Assembly: GCA_965249175.1 (NCBI GenBank) | Contig: OZ252227.1 | Coordinates: 3,286,001-3,350,000 of the forward strand | Source of the DNA: CAZYFH01 sp965249175 | Lineage (GTDB): Bacteria; Acidobacteriota; Vicinamibacteria; Vicinamibacterales; UBA8438 | Reading direction: 5' to 3' | Length of the DNA stretch: 64,000 nt | The notes under the pieces: model-generated | Seen by the model: only the letters and a program-made list of their open reading frames with translations | What the model was told of the DNA's origin: nothing | The model's database searches: none | In this document: piece after piece, positions 50,932 through 58,110 of the stretch | How the letters are laid out: each line of letters begins with the position of its first letter | How positions within the stretch are numbered: position 1 is the first letter of the stretch | Made by a program: the position numbers and the translations under genes

Positions 50932-52003
50932 GAGTGAGCGCGAGGATAGCATCGGCGAACCCGGACGCGGCCTGGTCCCAATCGGGGAGAGTCGCAGCGT
51001 GCCGGCGCGCGGCCGCAGCGAGGGCTGCCCGTCGCCGGGTCGCCGCGCCCGAGTCGGCCTCCGCCAGCAGGGTCACGAGAGCGTCGGCGAGGGCCACATC
51101 GTCGCCGGGCGGCACCAACAGCGCGGCGTCGGACGGTACGGTGTCCGGGATCGCGCCTCCGGTCGTGCTGACCACCGGCAGCCCGTACGAGAGCGCCTCG
51201 GTGAGCACCATGCCGTAGCCCTCGTAATACGAGGGGAGGACGAACACCGAGCTGGTGCGGTAGTACCCGTCGAGCGTGGCCGCATCGCATTCCCCCGCGA
51301 ACAGGACCCGGTCCCCGAGTCCGCTCGCCCGCGCTTGCGACTGCACGGCGTCGGCGTACGTGGGGTCTCGGCTGAGGCTTCCCACGCACGTGGCGCGCCA
51401 TGCCAGGTGCGCGAGTCGCGCAAGCGCGCGGATCAGCACGTCCTGGCCCTTGCGGGGAATCACCGACCCCGCGCAGAGCAGCTGCGGCGGGTTGCCGCCG
51501 TGTTGTCCGTCGGCCCGCCGGATGGGTGCGGTGCCGGGACGGACCACTCGCATACGGTCGGCGGGCACACCGTACGCCGCCAGCCGCGCGGCGGTGAACC
51601 GGCTGGTCACGATCACTGCGCTGCAGCACGCCAGCGCCTCGCGCTCGAGCGTCGCTAGACGATGGCGCTGTTCGACGTCGAGCCCCGTCTCGTCGGCCAA
51701 TGGATGGTGTATCAGCGCGAAGAGGCGGAGCCGGCGACAGCGCGCGCGCACCGGCCCGGTCAGTCCGGCCAATGCCAGACCGTCGATGAGGATCCTCGCG
51801 CCGTCACCGAGGCGGTCGAGCACGCCGGCAACGCTGATGCGGGCAGTCTCGTCCGCGTCCGGGAACGCCCCAGCCAGATTGTGGACAACGACCGGCCATC
51901 CGAGACGCCGGAGGCCATCGACCATCCGCGCGTCGTAGATGTACCCACCGGTCCGCTGCTCGAGCGAGCCGGGAACGGCCAGATGGAGCTCGGGAGGGGT
52001 CAC
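50924..52003 (-). CDS. GT4-family glycosyltransferase
   Basis: A 359-residue glycosyltransferase with the GT-B fold. VPGSLEQRTGGYIYDARMVD at the N-terminus, then LLCAGSVIPRKGQDVLIRAL and SSVFVLPSYYEGYGMVLTEA with the donor Glu residues. In this operon it most likely attaches a sugar to the pathway intermediate. It overlaps the pterin-synthase-like gene by 4 nt and the methyltransferase by 8 nt, so stoichiometric co-translation is likely. Confidence 0.9.
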   Translation of the reverse strand: MTPPELHLAVPGSLEQRTGGYIYDARMVDGLRRLGWPVVVHNLAGAFPDADETARISVAGVLDRLGDGARILIDGLALAGLTGPVRARCRRLRLFALIHHPLADETGLDVEQRHRLATLEREALACCSAVIVTSRFTAARLAAYGVPADRMRVVRPGTAPIRRADGQHGGNPPQLLCAGSVIPRKGQDVLIRALARLAHLAWRATCVGSLSRDPTYADAVQSQARASGLGDRVLFAGECDAATLDGYYRTSSVFVLPSYYEGYGMVLTEALSYGLPVVSTTGGAIPDTVPSDAALLVPPGDDVALADALVTLLAEADSGAATRRRAALAAAARRHAATLPDWDQAASGFADAILALTRV

Positions 52004-52398
52004 ACTTCGCCTTCGTAGCTCCCCCAGGCCACGGGCGATTCGCTCAGTTGCACCGAGAGGCTCGTGATCGCCCGCGCCCCGTCGCCCAGCGTGCCGGCAC
52101 GGATCGCCTGCCGTAGGCGGCTGAAGATCTCCCGCGCGAGAAACTCGGTCGTGGTGTTCTTGCCGGCGAACGCCGGCTCAGCGTCCAGGTTGCGGTAGTT
52201 GAGATCCGCTAGCACCGCCTTGAGCTGCTCGCAGGCGAAGCCGATATCGACCACCATCCCGTCCGAATCCAGCTCCTGGCGTCTGAACGTGGCGTCGACG
52301 ACGTAGGTCGCGCCGTGCAGGTTCTGCGCCGGGCCGAACGCCTCGCCTTCGAAGCTGTGCGCAATCATGAAGTGGTCGCGAACATTGAGGCTGTACAC
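52000..52398 (-). CDS. 6-pyruvoyl/carboxy-tetrahydropterin synthase-like protein, active site altered
   Basis: A 132-residue T-fold protein. MYSLNVRDHFMIAHSFEGEA and FGPAQNLHGATY align with the PTPS/QueD zinc region: His14 and His28 are kept, but the third ligand is Ala30 (families have His). The catalytic Cys of QueD is absent. LNYRNLD replaces LDHxxLN, so the catalytic Asp-His pair is Asn67-Tyr68. NTTTEFLARE corresponds to NPTxExLA. It should therefore not perform QueD or PTPS chemistry as known. The fold may bind a pterin-like substrate, or it may have another role. Coupled upstream of the GT4 gene. Confidence 0.8.
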   Translation of the reverse strand: MYSLNVRDHFMIAHSFEGEAFGPAQNLHGATYVVDATFRRQELDSDGMVVDIGFACEQLKAVLADLNYRNLDAEPAFAGKNTTTEFLAREIFSRLRQAIRAGTLGDGARAITSLSVQLSESPVAWGSYEGEV

Positions 52399-52422
52399 AG
52401 ATGCGTCCCTCCCTTGGATGTC

Positions 52423-52470
52423 CTAGCAGCCCGAGGTGCAAATCCCCCGCCTTTCACCACGGGCAGCTAA
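52423..52470. repeat. 48-bp two-ended IS relic inside an operon
   Basis: CTAGCAGCCCGAGGTGCAAA on the left and TTTCACCACGGGCAGCTAA on the right are inverted copies of the end of the IS at 26809-28284, with few mismatches. Only about 10 bp separate them. It lies between the PTPS-like gene (5' end 52398) and the dehydrogenase stop (TAG within CTA at 52467-52469). It could fold as a hairpin. It looks like a minimal MITE or a deletion footprint of the IS. Confidence 0.75.
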
Positions 52471-53444
52471 CGGTCGTAGCGAATGCGATGGCACAGCTCG
52501 TCTGTCGAGTCGGCGCTCACGTCCGACAGCACGACCGGCAATTTCTCGAACGCGCTCTCCCCGGTGATCAGGCTGTCAAAGCGGGAGTCACACAGCAGCT
52601 CCAGCGCCAGCGCCATTCGACGCGCGCGGCTCCAGCGCGGCGTGCGGTTCGGAGGGAGACGACCGACCTGGCTGCTCCTAAGCGTGAGGCGGCGCGAGTG
52701 GAAGGCCTCGCCAAGCGGTAACTTGACCGGTCGGCTGCCATACCAGCTCAGCTCGACGATCGTCGACTCCACACCCGCACTCGCGAGCGCGCTTCGAAGG
52801 CCCTCCGGCTGCCCGCTCGCATGCACGACCAGGTCGGCGTTCGACGTAGACGGTGGTTCACCGGCGAACGATAGCCCGAGCTCGCGACAGATCACGGCGC
52901 GCGACGGATTGATATCGACGACCGTCACCCGGCTGCCGGGCGTCTGGTGGCACAACCAGGCCGTAAGCAAGCCGACGACCCCGGCACCGATCACGACCAC
53001 GTGGTCGCCGGCGGCCGGGCGAGCGTCCCACACGGCGTTCACCGCGGTTTCCATGTAGGCCGCCAGCACGGCACGACCGGCGGGCAGGTCGTCGGGGAGC
53101 GGCGTCACCGCGTCACGTGGGACACAGTACAGGTCTTGATGCGGATAGAGGCAGAAGACCGACTGGCCGATCAGGTCGGCGTGGGTATCCGGGCTCTCCT
53201 CGACGATGCCGACGCTCATGTAGCCGTACTTGACCGGGCCAGGAAACGCACCGTCCTGGAACGGCGCCCGCATCGACTCCTGCTGCGACGGCGGCACGTC
53301 GCCGCGAAACACGAGCGATTCGGTGCCTCGGCTGATCCCAGAAAACCGGCTCCTCACCAGCACCTCGTCCGCTTGCCGGGGTGCCAGCTCGGCGCGCACA
53401 ATCTCCCCGTGCCCGGGCGATTGGATCCAGAATTGACGAGCCAT
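52467..53444 (-). CDS. BchC-like medium-chain dehydrogenase
   Basis: A 325-residue MDR-superfamily oxidoreductase starting MARQFWIQSPGHGEIV. SGISRGTESLVFRGDVPPSQ and PGPVKYGYMSVGIVEE resemble BchC and related zinc-less alcohol dehydrogenases. The NAD(P)-binding motif is GDHVVVIGAGVVGLLT. The four structural-zinc cysteines are absent. It heads the five-gene minus-strand operon. ATG at 53444 is the conventional choice; ATG 53456 or 53474 cannot be excluded. Only 5-35 bp separate it from the divergent CDP-alcohol phosphatidyltransferase. Confidence 0.87.
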   Translation of the reverse strand: MARQFWIQSPGHGEIVRAELAPRQADEVLVRSRFSGISRGTESLVFRGDVPPSQQESMRAPFQDGAFPGPVKYGYMSVGIVEESPDTHADLIGQSVFCLYPHQDLYCVPRDAVTPLPDDLPAGRAVLAAYMETAVNAVWDARPAAGDHVVVIGAGVVGLLTAWLCHQTPGSRVTVVDINPSRAVICRELGLSFAGEPPSTSNADLVVHASGQPEGLRSALASAGVESTIVELSWYGSRPVKLPLGEAFHSRRLTLRSSQVGRLPPNRTPRWSRARRMALALELLCDSRFDSLITGESAFEKLPVVLSDVSADSTDELCHRIRYDR

Positions 53445-53479
53445 GTGAGGGATCATGGTTTTCCATCGGACCATACCCC

Positions 53480-54226
53480 ATGACCACGGTGACTCACCAC
53501 ACCGCCGGCCCCCATGATCGCCGCGACAGCCGACGACGCGCAGGAATCGACCTCCTGGCCGGCCTCCTCGCGCTGCTCGCCGTCGCGCTCGTCACGCGAG
53601 CGGTGTTCGACCTGCCGGTGAGCTACCTGCTGCAGGCAGTAGCGTGCTACGCCGCCACCGCGGCGCTCGTCTTCTCCACGGTCCCCGGCACGCTCCCCGG
53701 TCCGGGGCTCGGGCCGGCCAACCGGGTGACGCTGGCGCGCGCGATCGTCCTGCTCCCGGTGGCCGCGCTGGTGTGGCAACCGGGCATCCATCACGACAAC
53801 GGCTACTGGTGGATCATCGCCGTCTCGACGATCGCGATGATCACCGATGGCCTCGATGGCTGGACCGCGCGCCGCAGCGGGACCGCGACGAGCTTTGGCG
53901 CCCGCTTCGACATGGAGCTCGACGCGTTTCTCATGCTGGCGCTCGCGTTGCTGGTCGCACTCAGCGGCAAGGTCGGACCATGGGTCGTCACCATCGGCCT
54001 GCTCCGGTATCTCTTCGTCATCGCCGGCTGGCTCTGGCCGACCCTGACAGCCGAGCTCCCCCCCAGCACGCGGCGGCAAACGGTCTGTGTCGTGCAAGGG
54101 GTGGCCCTGTTGGTCTGTCTCGGTCCCATCGTGCCGGCTACGCTTGCGGCCACCGCCGCCACGGCGGCACTCGCGCTGCTGATCTATTCCTTCGCGGTCG
54201 ACGTGCGATGGCTCGTGAGGCCCTGA
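53480..54226 (+). CDS. CDP-alcohol phosphatidyltransferase family protein (copy 2)
   Basis: A 248-residue membrane enzyme closely similar to copy 1 at 24830-25597. The motif residues fall at exactly the same positions: Asp123, Asp126, Gly127, Ala130, Arg131, Gly140, Asp144 and Asp148 (DGLDGWTARRSG, GARFDMELD). Six TM helices. It would attach a phospho-alcohol to an acceptor. Divergent from and nearly abutting the BchC-like gene, so it seems to be part of that cluster. The product might thereby become membrane-linked; this is an inference. Confidence 0.9.
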   Translation: MTTVTHHTAGPHDRRDSRRRAGIDLLAGLLALLAVALVTRAVFDLPVSYLLQAVACYAATAALVFSTVPGTLPGPGLGPANRVTLARAIVLLPVAALVWQPGIHHDNGYWWIIAVSTIAMITDGLDGWTARRSGTATSFGARFDMELDAFLMLALALLVALSGKVGPWVVTIGLLRYLFVIAGWLWPTLTAELPPSTRRQTVCVVQGVALLVCLGPIVPATLAATAATAALALLIYSFAVDVRWLVRP

Positions 54227-54260
54227 GCCTTGAGCACCGATCGGCGTTAAGGTTAGCTCC

Positions 54261-55793
54261 ATGGAAGCCTCGCCGGTGACGCGGCGCCAGGTACTCCAGA
54301 CGTTCGGGGCCGTCGGCGGGTCGTCGCTCGTGATGGGGGCCATGAACGCGTGGGGGCTGATGGGAGTCCCAGCCGGCACCCGTCCCATCCTGCAAGGCCG
54401 CGCACCCGGTACCCGCGTCGTCGTCCTCGGGGCGGGTATGTCTGGCCTGACCGTCGGATATGAGCTGGGCAAGCTCGGCTACGACTACCAGATCCTCGAG
54501 GCGCGGGATTGGGTCGGCGGCCTCTGCTGGACGGTCCGGCGCGGCGCCAGCCACCAGGAGATTGACGGCGAGCGCCAGAACTGCCAGTTCGACGAAGGCC
54601 AGTATCTCAACGCCGGCGCCTGGCGCATCCCGAATGCGGACACCGGCGTGCTGGGGTACTGCAAGGAGCTGGGCGTTCCGTTGGAGATCTTCATCAACAC
54701 GAGCGACGCGAACTACTTCTACGACGAACGCGACGCACTCGGTCCAATCGCTAACCGCAAGGTGCGCCTGCGGGAAGTACGAGCCGACTTGTGGGGGTCG
54801 ACCGCGGAGCTGCTCGCCAAGGCGATGGACCAGGGCCGCATCGATGCACCGCTCACCATCGCGGACGAGGAGCGCCTCGTCGACTTCCTGGTCAGCGCCG
54901 GATATCTCGACTCCGAAGACCACGCCTACCAGCCGCCCACGTCACGCGGCGCCACGAATCGCCTCGACCTGGGCGCCCTCCTCCGATCGGGCTTCGGCAA
55001 TCGCGCCGGCCCCCTGTACGCCGGCACCGGCGGACCGGACCCGGTGTTTCAACCGATCGGCGGCATGATGCAGATCCCGCTCGCCTTCCAGCGCGCGATC
55101 GGCGACCACGTCACCCTCGAGGCGGAGGTCTCGAGCGTGCGGCGCACGGCGGACGGCGTCGACGTCGTCTACCGGGAGACCCGGAGCGGTGAGATGCGAC
55201 GGACCAGCGCGGACTACTGCGTCTGTTGTCTGCCCATGGCCGTCCTGCAACGGCTCGACATCGACTTCTCGGCGGACATGGGCCGGGCAGTGATGGAGGC
55301 CCGTCACAGCGACGCAGCGAAGCTGGGTCTGCAGATGAGGCGCCGGTTCTGGGAAGAGGACGAGGGCATTTTCGGCGGTCATCTCTGGGCGCGTGATCTG
55401 CAGCTCGGCGAGTTCTCCTACCCGTCGTACGATTACTTCGCTCAGAAGGGGGTGCTGCTCGGCTACTACGGCAGCGGGCGCACGGCCGGCCTCGCGGACA
55501 TGCCCGTCGCCGGGCGGGTCGAGCATGTGCTCGCGCAAGCCAGCAAAGTCCACCCGCAGATGCGCGAGGAGTTCGAGACGGCGTATGCCGTCTGGTGGGA
55601 CAGAGTGCCCTATAGCCGCGGGGCCTACGGTCGCACCCCGGCCGATGACCTGCTGGCGACGCTCAGTGCGCCCGACGGACCGCTCTACATCGGTTGTGCA
55701 GGCGCCAGCTCGCGCCCCGCCTGGCTCGAAGGCGCCATACAAGCCGCCTGGCGGACTGTGGAGGCGCTCCACGAGCGCGTGATGCGCGTGTAG
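54261..55793 (+). CDS. Tat-exported flavin amine oxidase
   Basis: A 510-residue FAD-dependent oxidoreductase. The twin-arginine signal is TRRQVLQTFGAVGGSSLVMG. The dinucleotide motif is VVLGAGMSGLTVGYELGKLG followed by YQILEARDWVGG. The C-terminal GAYGRTP and GPLYIGCAGASSRPAWLEGA match the amine-oxidase family FAD-contact region. It resembles L-amino-acid oxidases and monoamine oxidases, producing imines and hydrogen peroxide in the periplasm. Located 34 nt after the CDP-alcohol gene; whether it belongs to that pathway is unclear. Confidence 0.87.
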   Translation: MEASPVTRRQVLQTFGAVGGSSLVMGAMNAWGLMGVPAGTRPILQGRAPGTRVVVLGAGMSGLTVGYELGKLGYDYQILEARDWVGGLCWTVRRGASHQEIDGERQNCQFDEGQYLNAGAWRIPNADTGVLGYCKELGVPLEIFINTSDANYFYDERDALGPIANRKVRLREVRADLWGSTAELLAKAMDQGRIDAPLTIADEERLVDFLVSAGYLDSEDHAYQPPTSRGATNRLDLGALLRSGFGNRAGPLYAGTGGPDPVFQPIGGMMQIPLAFQRAIGDHVTLEAEVSSVRRTADGVDVVYRETRSGEMRRTSADYCVCCLPMAVLQRLDIDFSADMGRAVMEARHSDAAKLGLQMRRRFWEEDEGIFGGHLWARDLQLGEFSYPSYDYFAQKGVLLGYYGSGRTAGLADMPVAGRVEHVLAQASKVHPQMREEFETAYAVWWDRVPYSRGAYGRTPADDLLATLSAPDGPLYIGCAGASSRPAWLEGAIQAAWRTVEALHERVMRV

Positions 55794-55823
55794 TCGAGTG
55801 CTAACGTGTAGCCGAGTGCTAAC
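55788..55823. repeat. 18-bp tandem repeat over the stop codon
   Basis: The unit GTGTAGTCGAGTGCTAAC is repeated, with one base change, at 55788-55805 and 55806-55823; a partial third copy (GTGCAGCCG) follows. The stop TAG of the amine oxidase is in the first unit. A slippage-type duplication. Confidence 0.8.
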
Positions 55824-55874
55824 GTGCAGCCGTCGCGTGAGCATGAGATGATGACACCCACGTCTGGAGGCCAC

Positions 55875-56852
55875 ATGACGCATCGACTCTGGTCCGTCGC
55901 GTTGACGCTGGTTGCCGTGGCCCTGCTGGCCGCGCCAGTCCTCGCCCAATCTGCCACCGCTGATCGCGACGCGCCACCGCCGCGTACGTCGTGGGGTGCA
56001 CCCGACCTCGAAGGCACGTGGAGCCATGCGACGGTCACGCCGCTGGAGCGACGGGACGAACATGCCGGCCGGACGTTTCTCACGGACGAGGAAGTGGCGG
56101 AGGCCAACCTCAGCGCCGCGACGTTCGCCAGCTCGGAGCGGAGGGGCGAGCTCTCGGCGGAGCGTGACGTCGGCCTCGCGTATAACCAGTTCTGGTGGGA
56201 TCGCGGTCAGTCCGACGGTCGCACGTCGCTGATCGTGGATCCGCCGGACGGACGCATCCCGCCAATGCAACCGGATGCCCAGGTGCGTGCCGACGCGCGC
56301 CGAGCGGAGGCCCAAGCACGCCGCGCACGCGGCGCCGCAGGACCGGAAGACCGCGGCGACTGGGAACGGTGTCTCACGCTCGGGGTTCCCCGTCTGGGCG
56401 GCGCCTACAACAACAATTTTCAAGTGTTTCAGACGCCGGAGCACGTCGCCATTCTGCACGAGATGGTGCACGAGACACGCATCATCCCGCTCGACGTGCA
56501 GCCGCACGTCGACTCGACGATCCGTCAGTGGCTAGGCGATTCGCGTGGCCGCTGGGAGGGCGACACACTGGTGGTCGAGACGACCAACTTCGGCGACAAG
56601 CGGAGCTACCGCGGCTCGTCGCCGGAGCTCACGCTCGTCGAGCGCTTCACCCGCGTTGACGAGGGCACGCTCCGCTACGAGGTGACAGTGGACGATCCAG
56701 AGACGTGGACGCGGCCCTGGACCGCGGCGCTAGACATGCCGCCAACGGACGGACAGATCTACGAGTACGCGTGTCACGAGCGCAACTACGGGATGGAAAA
56801 CCTGCTCAAGGGCGCGCGCGTCCAAGAGGCGGCCTCGACCGGCACGCGCTAG
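55875..56852 (+). CDS. Secreted RTSLIVDPPDGRIP-family protein
   Basis: A 325-residue family member. The ATG at 55875 follows TGGAGG and gives a signal peptide ending near APVLAQ. Landmarks: WGAPDLEGTWSHATVTPLER, RTSLIVDPPDGRIP, YNNNFQVFQTPEHVAIL, HETRIIPLDVQPH, RWEGDTLVVETTNF and EYACHERNYGM. The usual CHEGN is CHERN here. It carries an Arg/Ala-rich insertion around residues 145-165. Tail-to-tail with the DUF6152 gene at a 1-nt gap. Confidence 0.82.
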   Translation: MTHRLWSVALTLVAVALLAAPVLAQSATADRDAPPPRTSWGAPDLEGTWSHATVTPLERRDEHAGRTFLTDEEVAEANLSAATFASSERRGELSAERDVGLAYNQFWWDRGQSDGRTSLIVDPPDGRIPPMQPDAQVRADARRAEAQARRARGAAGPEDRGDWERCLTLGVPRLGGAYNNNFQVFQTPEHVAILHEMVHETRIIPLDVQPHVDSTIRQWLGDSRGRWEGDTLVVETTNFGDKRSYRGSSPELTLVERFTRVDEGTLRYEVTVDDPETWTRPWTAALDMPPTDGQIYEYACHERNYGMENLLKGARVQEAASTGTR

Positions 56853-56853
56853 G

Positions 56854-57261
56854 CTACCGCTTGTCGCCGATTCGGTTGGCGGAGCCGCCGAGAAACAACC
56901 GGTCGCCGTCGGCGAGCAGGAAGTTACGGCCGACGGCCTTATCCGTCCCATCCTTGGCATGGTAGCCCTCGACGGTGAGTACCATGCCGATCTCGAGGGT
57001 GTTTTTCGTCACGCCCAGACGGATCAACTCGTTCGGGCTTCCGCCTTCAATCAGCCAGGTGGCGACGTCTCCGTCCGCATCCTCGATGTCGATGTGGAAC
57101 CAGGAATGGGGATTGATCATGTCCCATTTCACGAGGGTACCCTCGAGCGTCAATGGCTTCGTGACGTCGAACTCGGCCGAAAACGCATGATGCGCCCACA
57201 GCGGTGCTGAACCGAGCAGCAGCCCCACGCTGGCGGCGGCGACGATCACCTTCGTTCGCAT
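56854..57261 (-). CDS. DUF6152 secreted protein
   Basis: A 135-residue protein with a signal peptide ending near APLWAHH. AHHAFSAEFDVTKPLTLEGT, INPHSWFHIDIED and GRNFLLADGDRLFLGG are the DUF6152 landmarks, common in Acidobacteriota and Proteobacteria, of unknown function. There are two in-frame ATGs (57267 and 57261). A GGAGGG lies right before the first, leaving only the second with correct spacing of about 7 nt, so 57261 is preferred. It is followed on the minus strand by no obvious partner. Confidence 0.9.
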   Translation of the reverse strand: MRTKVIVAAASVGLLLGSAPLWAHHAFSAEFDVTKPLTLEGTLVKWDMINPHSWFHIDIEDADGDVATWLIEGGSPNELIRLGVTKNTLEIGMVLTVEGYHAKDGTDKAVGRNFLLADGDRLFLGGSANRIGDKR

Positions 57262-57280
57262 GCGCATCCCTCCGTTCTCG

Positions 57281-58099
57281 TTACCTCTCCGGCTGCTTGC
57301 GGAGATGACCGTAGATGAGATCTTCGACGAACTCCACGCACCTGAGCTCCATGAGCTGCGCGCTGGCCTCCGCGCGCCGATACAGCGGCATGCGCATCGT
57401 CCAGGGTCTCGTAAAGACGCTCGGATCCTCGATGGTGACCTCATACGTGAGCGTCTCGGGACTCCGAGCCGTGATGCGTTCCACGACATGCAGCGCGTCG
57501 CTGTGAAAATTGCCGGCCCGATCGAACCAGGTCATGCCGTTGAAGCCGGTCGTGTCGACCACCAGCGTCTCGCCGTCCCATCGCCCGTTCGACCCCCCCA
57601 TCCAGCTGTCGGCCGGCGCCTCCATGTGGTCGGTCATGTAGACGGTCCGGACCGCCCCCGCGAACTCGTGGAGGATCATGACGTGGTCTTGGCTTTGGAT
57701 GATCTGCAGCGGATAGGGCATGTAGGTCGCGCGCGGCACACCGGGCAGATAGCACTTGATCGCCGGATCGCGCGCGAGTCGGTGCGCGAAGTTCTCGTTG
57801 CGCGTCGCCAGCGCCTCGGGGCGATACGGGATCTCGTCGCCATCCACGACGCCCAACCCGCCCGGCACGGCCGCGAGCGCGCCGAGATCCCTGACGACGC
57901 TCGGTCCCGCCGAGTGCGGCTCGACGTCCCAATGGGCCGTGTTGAGCGCCTGCCAGATGCCGTTCAGATCGGGTCGACCATCGGCGGTGCGAGGCGCGGT
58001 GTAGGCCGGCGCCTGCGCCGAGACCCCCCACGCGGACAGCGCGAGACCCGCGGTGGCGAACGCCGCCGCGAAGGCCCGGACGCGGAACCGGCGTCGCAT
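57281..58099 (-). CDS. Secreted protein, divergent member of the RTSLIVDPPDGRIP family
   Basis: A 272-residue protein with a signal peptide ending near GVSAQ. It keeps the core RPDLNGIWQ, LQIIQSQDHVMILHEF, NGRWDGETLVVDTTGF and FTRPWTMRMPLYRR. It lacks the RTSLIVDPPDGRIP block and ends with ELRCVEFVEDLIYGHLRKQ, not the EYACHEGNYGM tail. It is the smallest and most divergent of the eight copies. GGAGG lies 8 nt before the ATG at 58099. It precedes the DUF6152 gene by 19 nt on the same strand. Confidence 0.75.
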   Translation of the reverse strand: MRRRFRVRAFAAAFATAGLALSAWGVSAQAPAYTAPRTADGRPDLNGIWQALNTAHWDVEPHSAGPSVVRDLGALAAVPGGLGVVDGDEIPYRPEALATRNENFAHRLARDPAIKCYLPGVPRATYMPYPLQIIQSQDHVMILHEFAGAVRTVYMTDHMEAPADSWMGGSNGRWDGETLVVDTTGFNGMTWFDRAGNFHSDALHVVERITARSPETLTYEVTIEDPSVFTRPWTMRMPLYRRAEASAQLMELRCVEFVEDLIYGHLRKQPER

Positions 58100-58110
58100 C
58101 GATCGGCCTC

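Noticed and set aside
54942..56507. 521-codon antisense frame across two genes
   Set aside because: It runs through an 18-bp tandem repeat (THRLHVST-type repeats) and two good plus-strand genes; no domain found.
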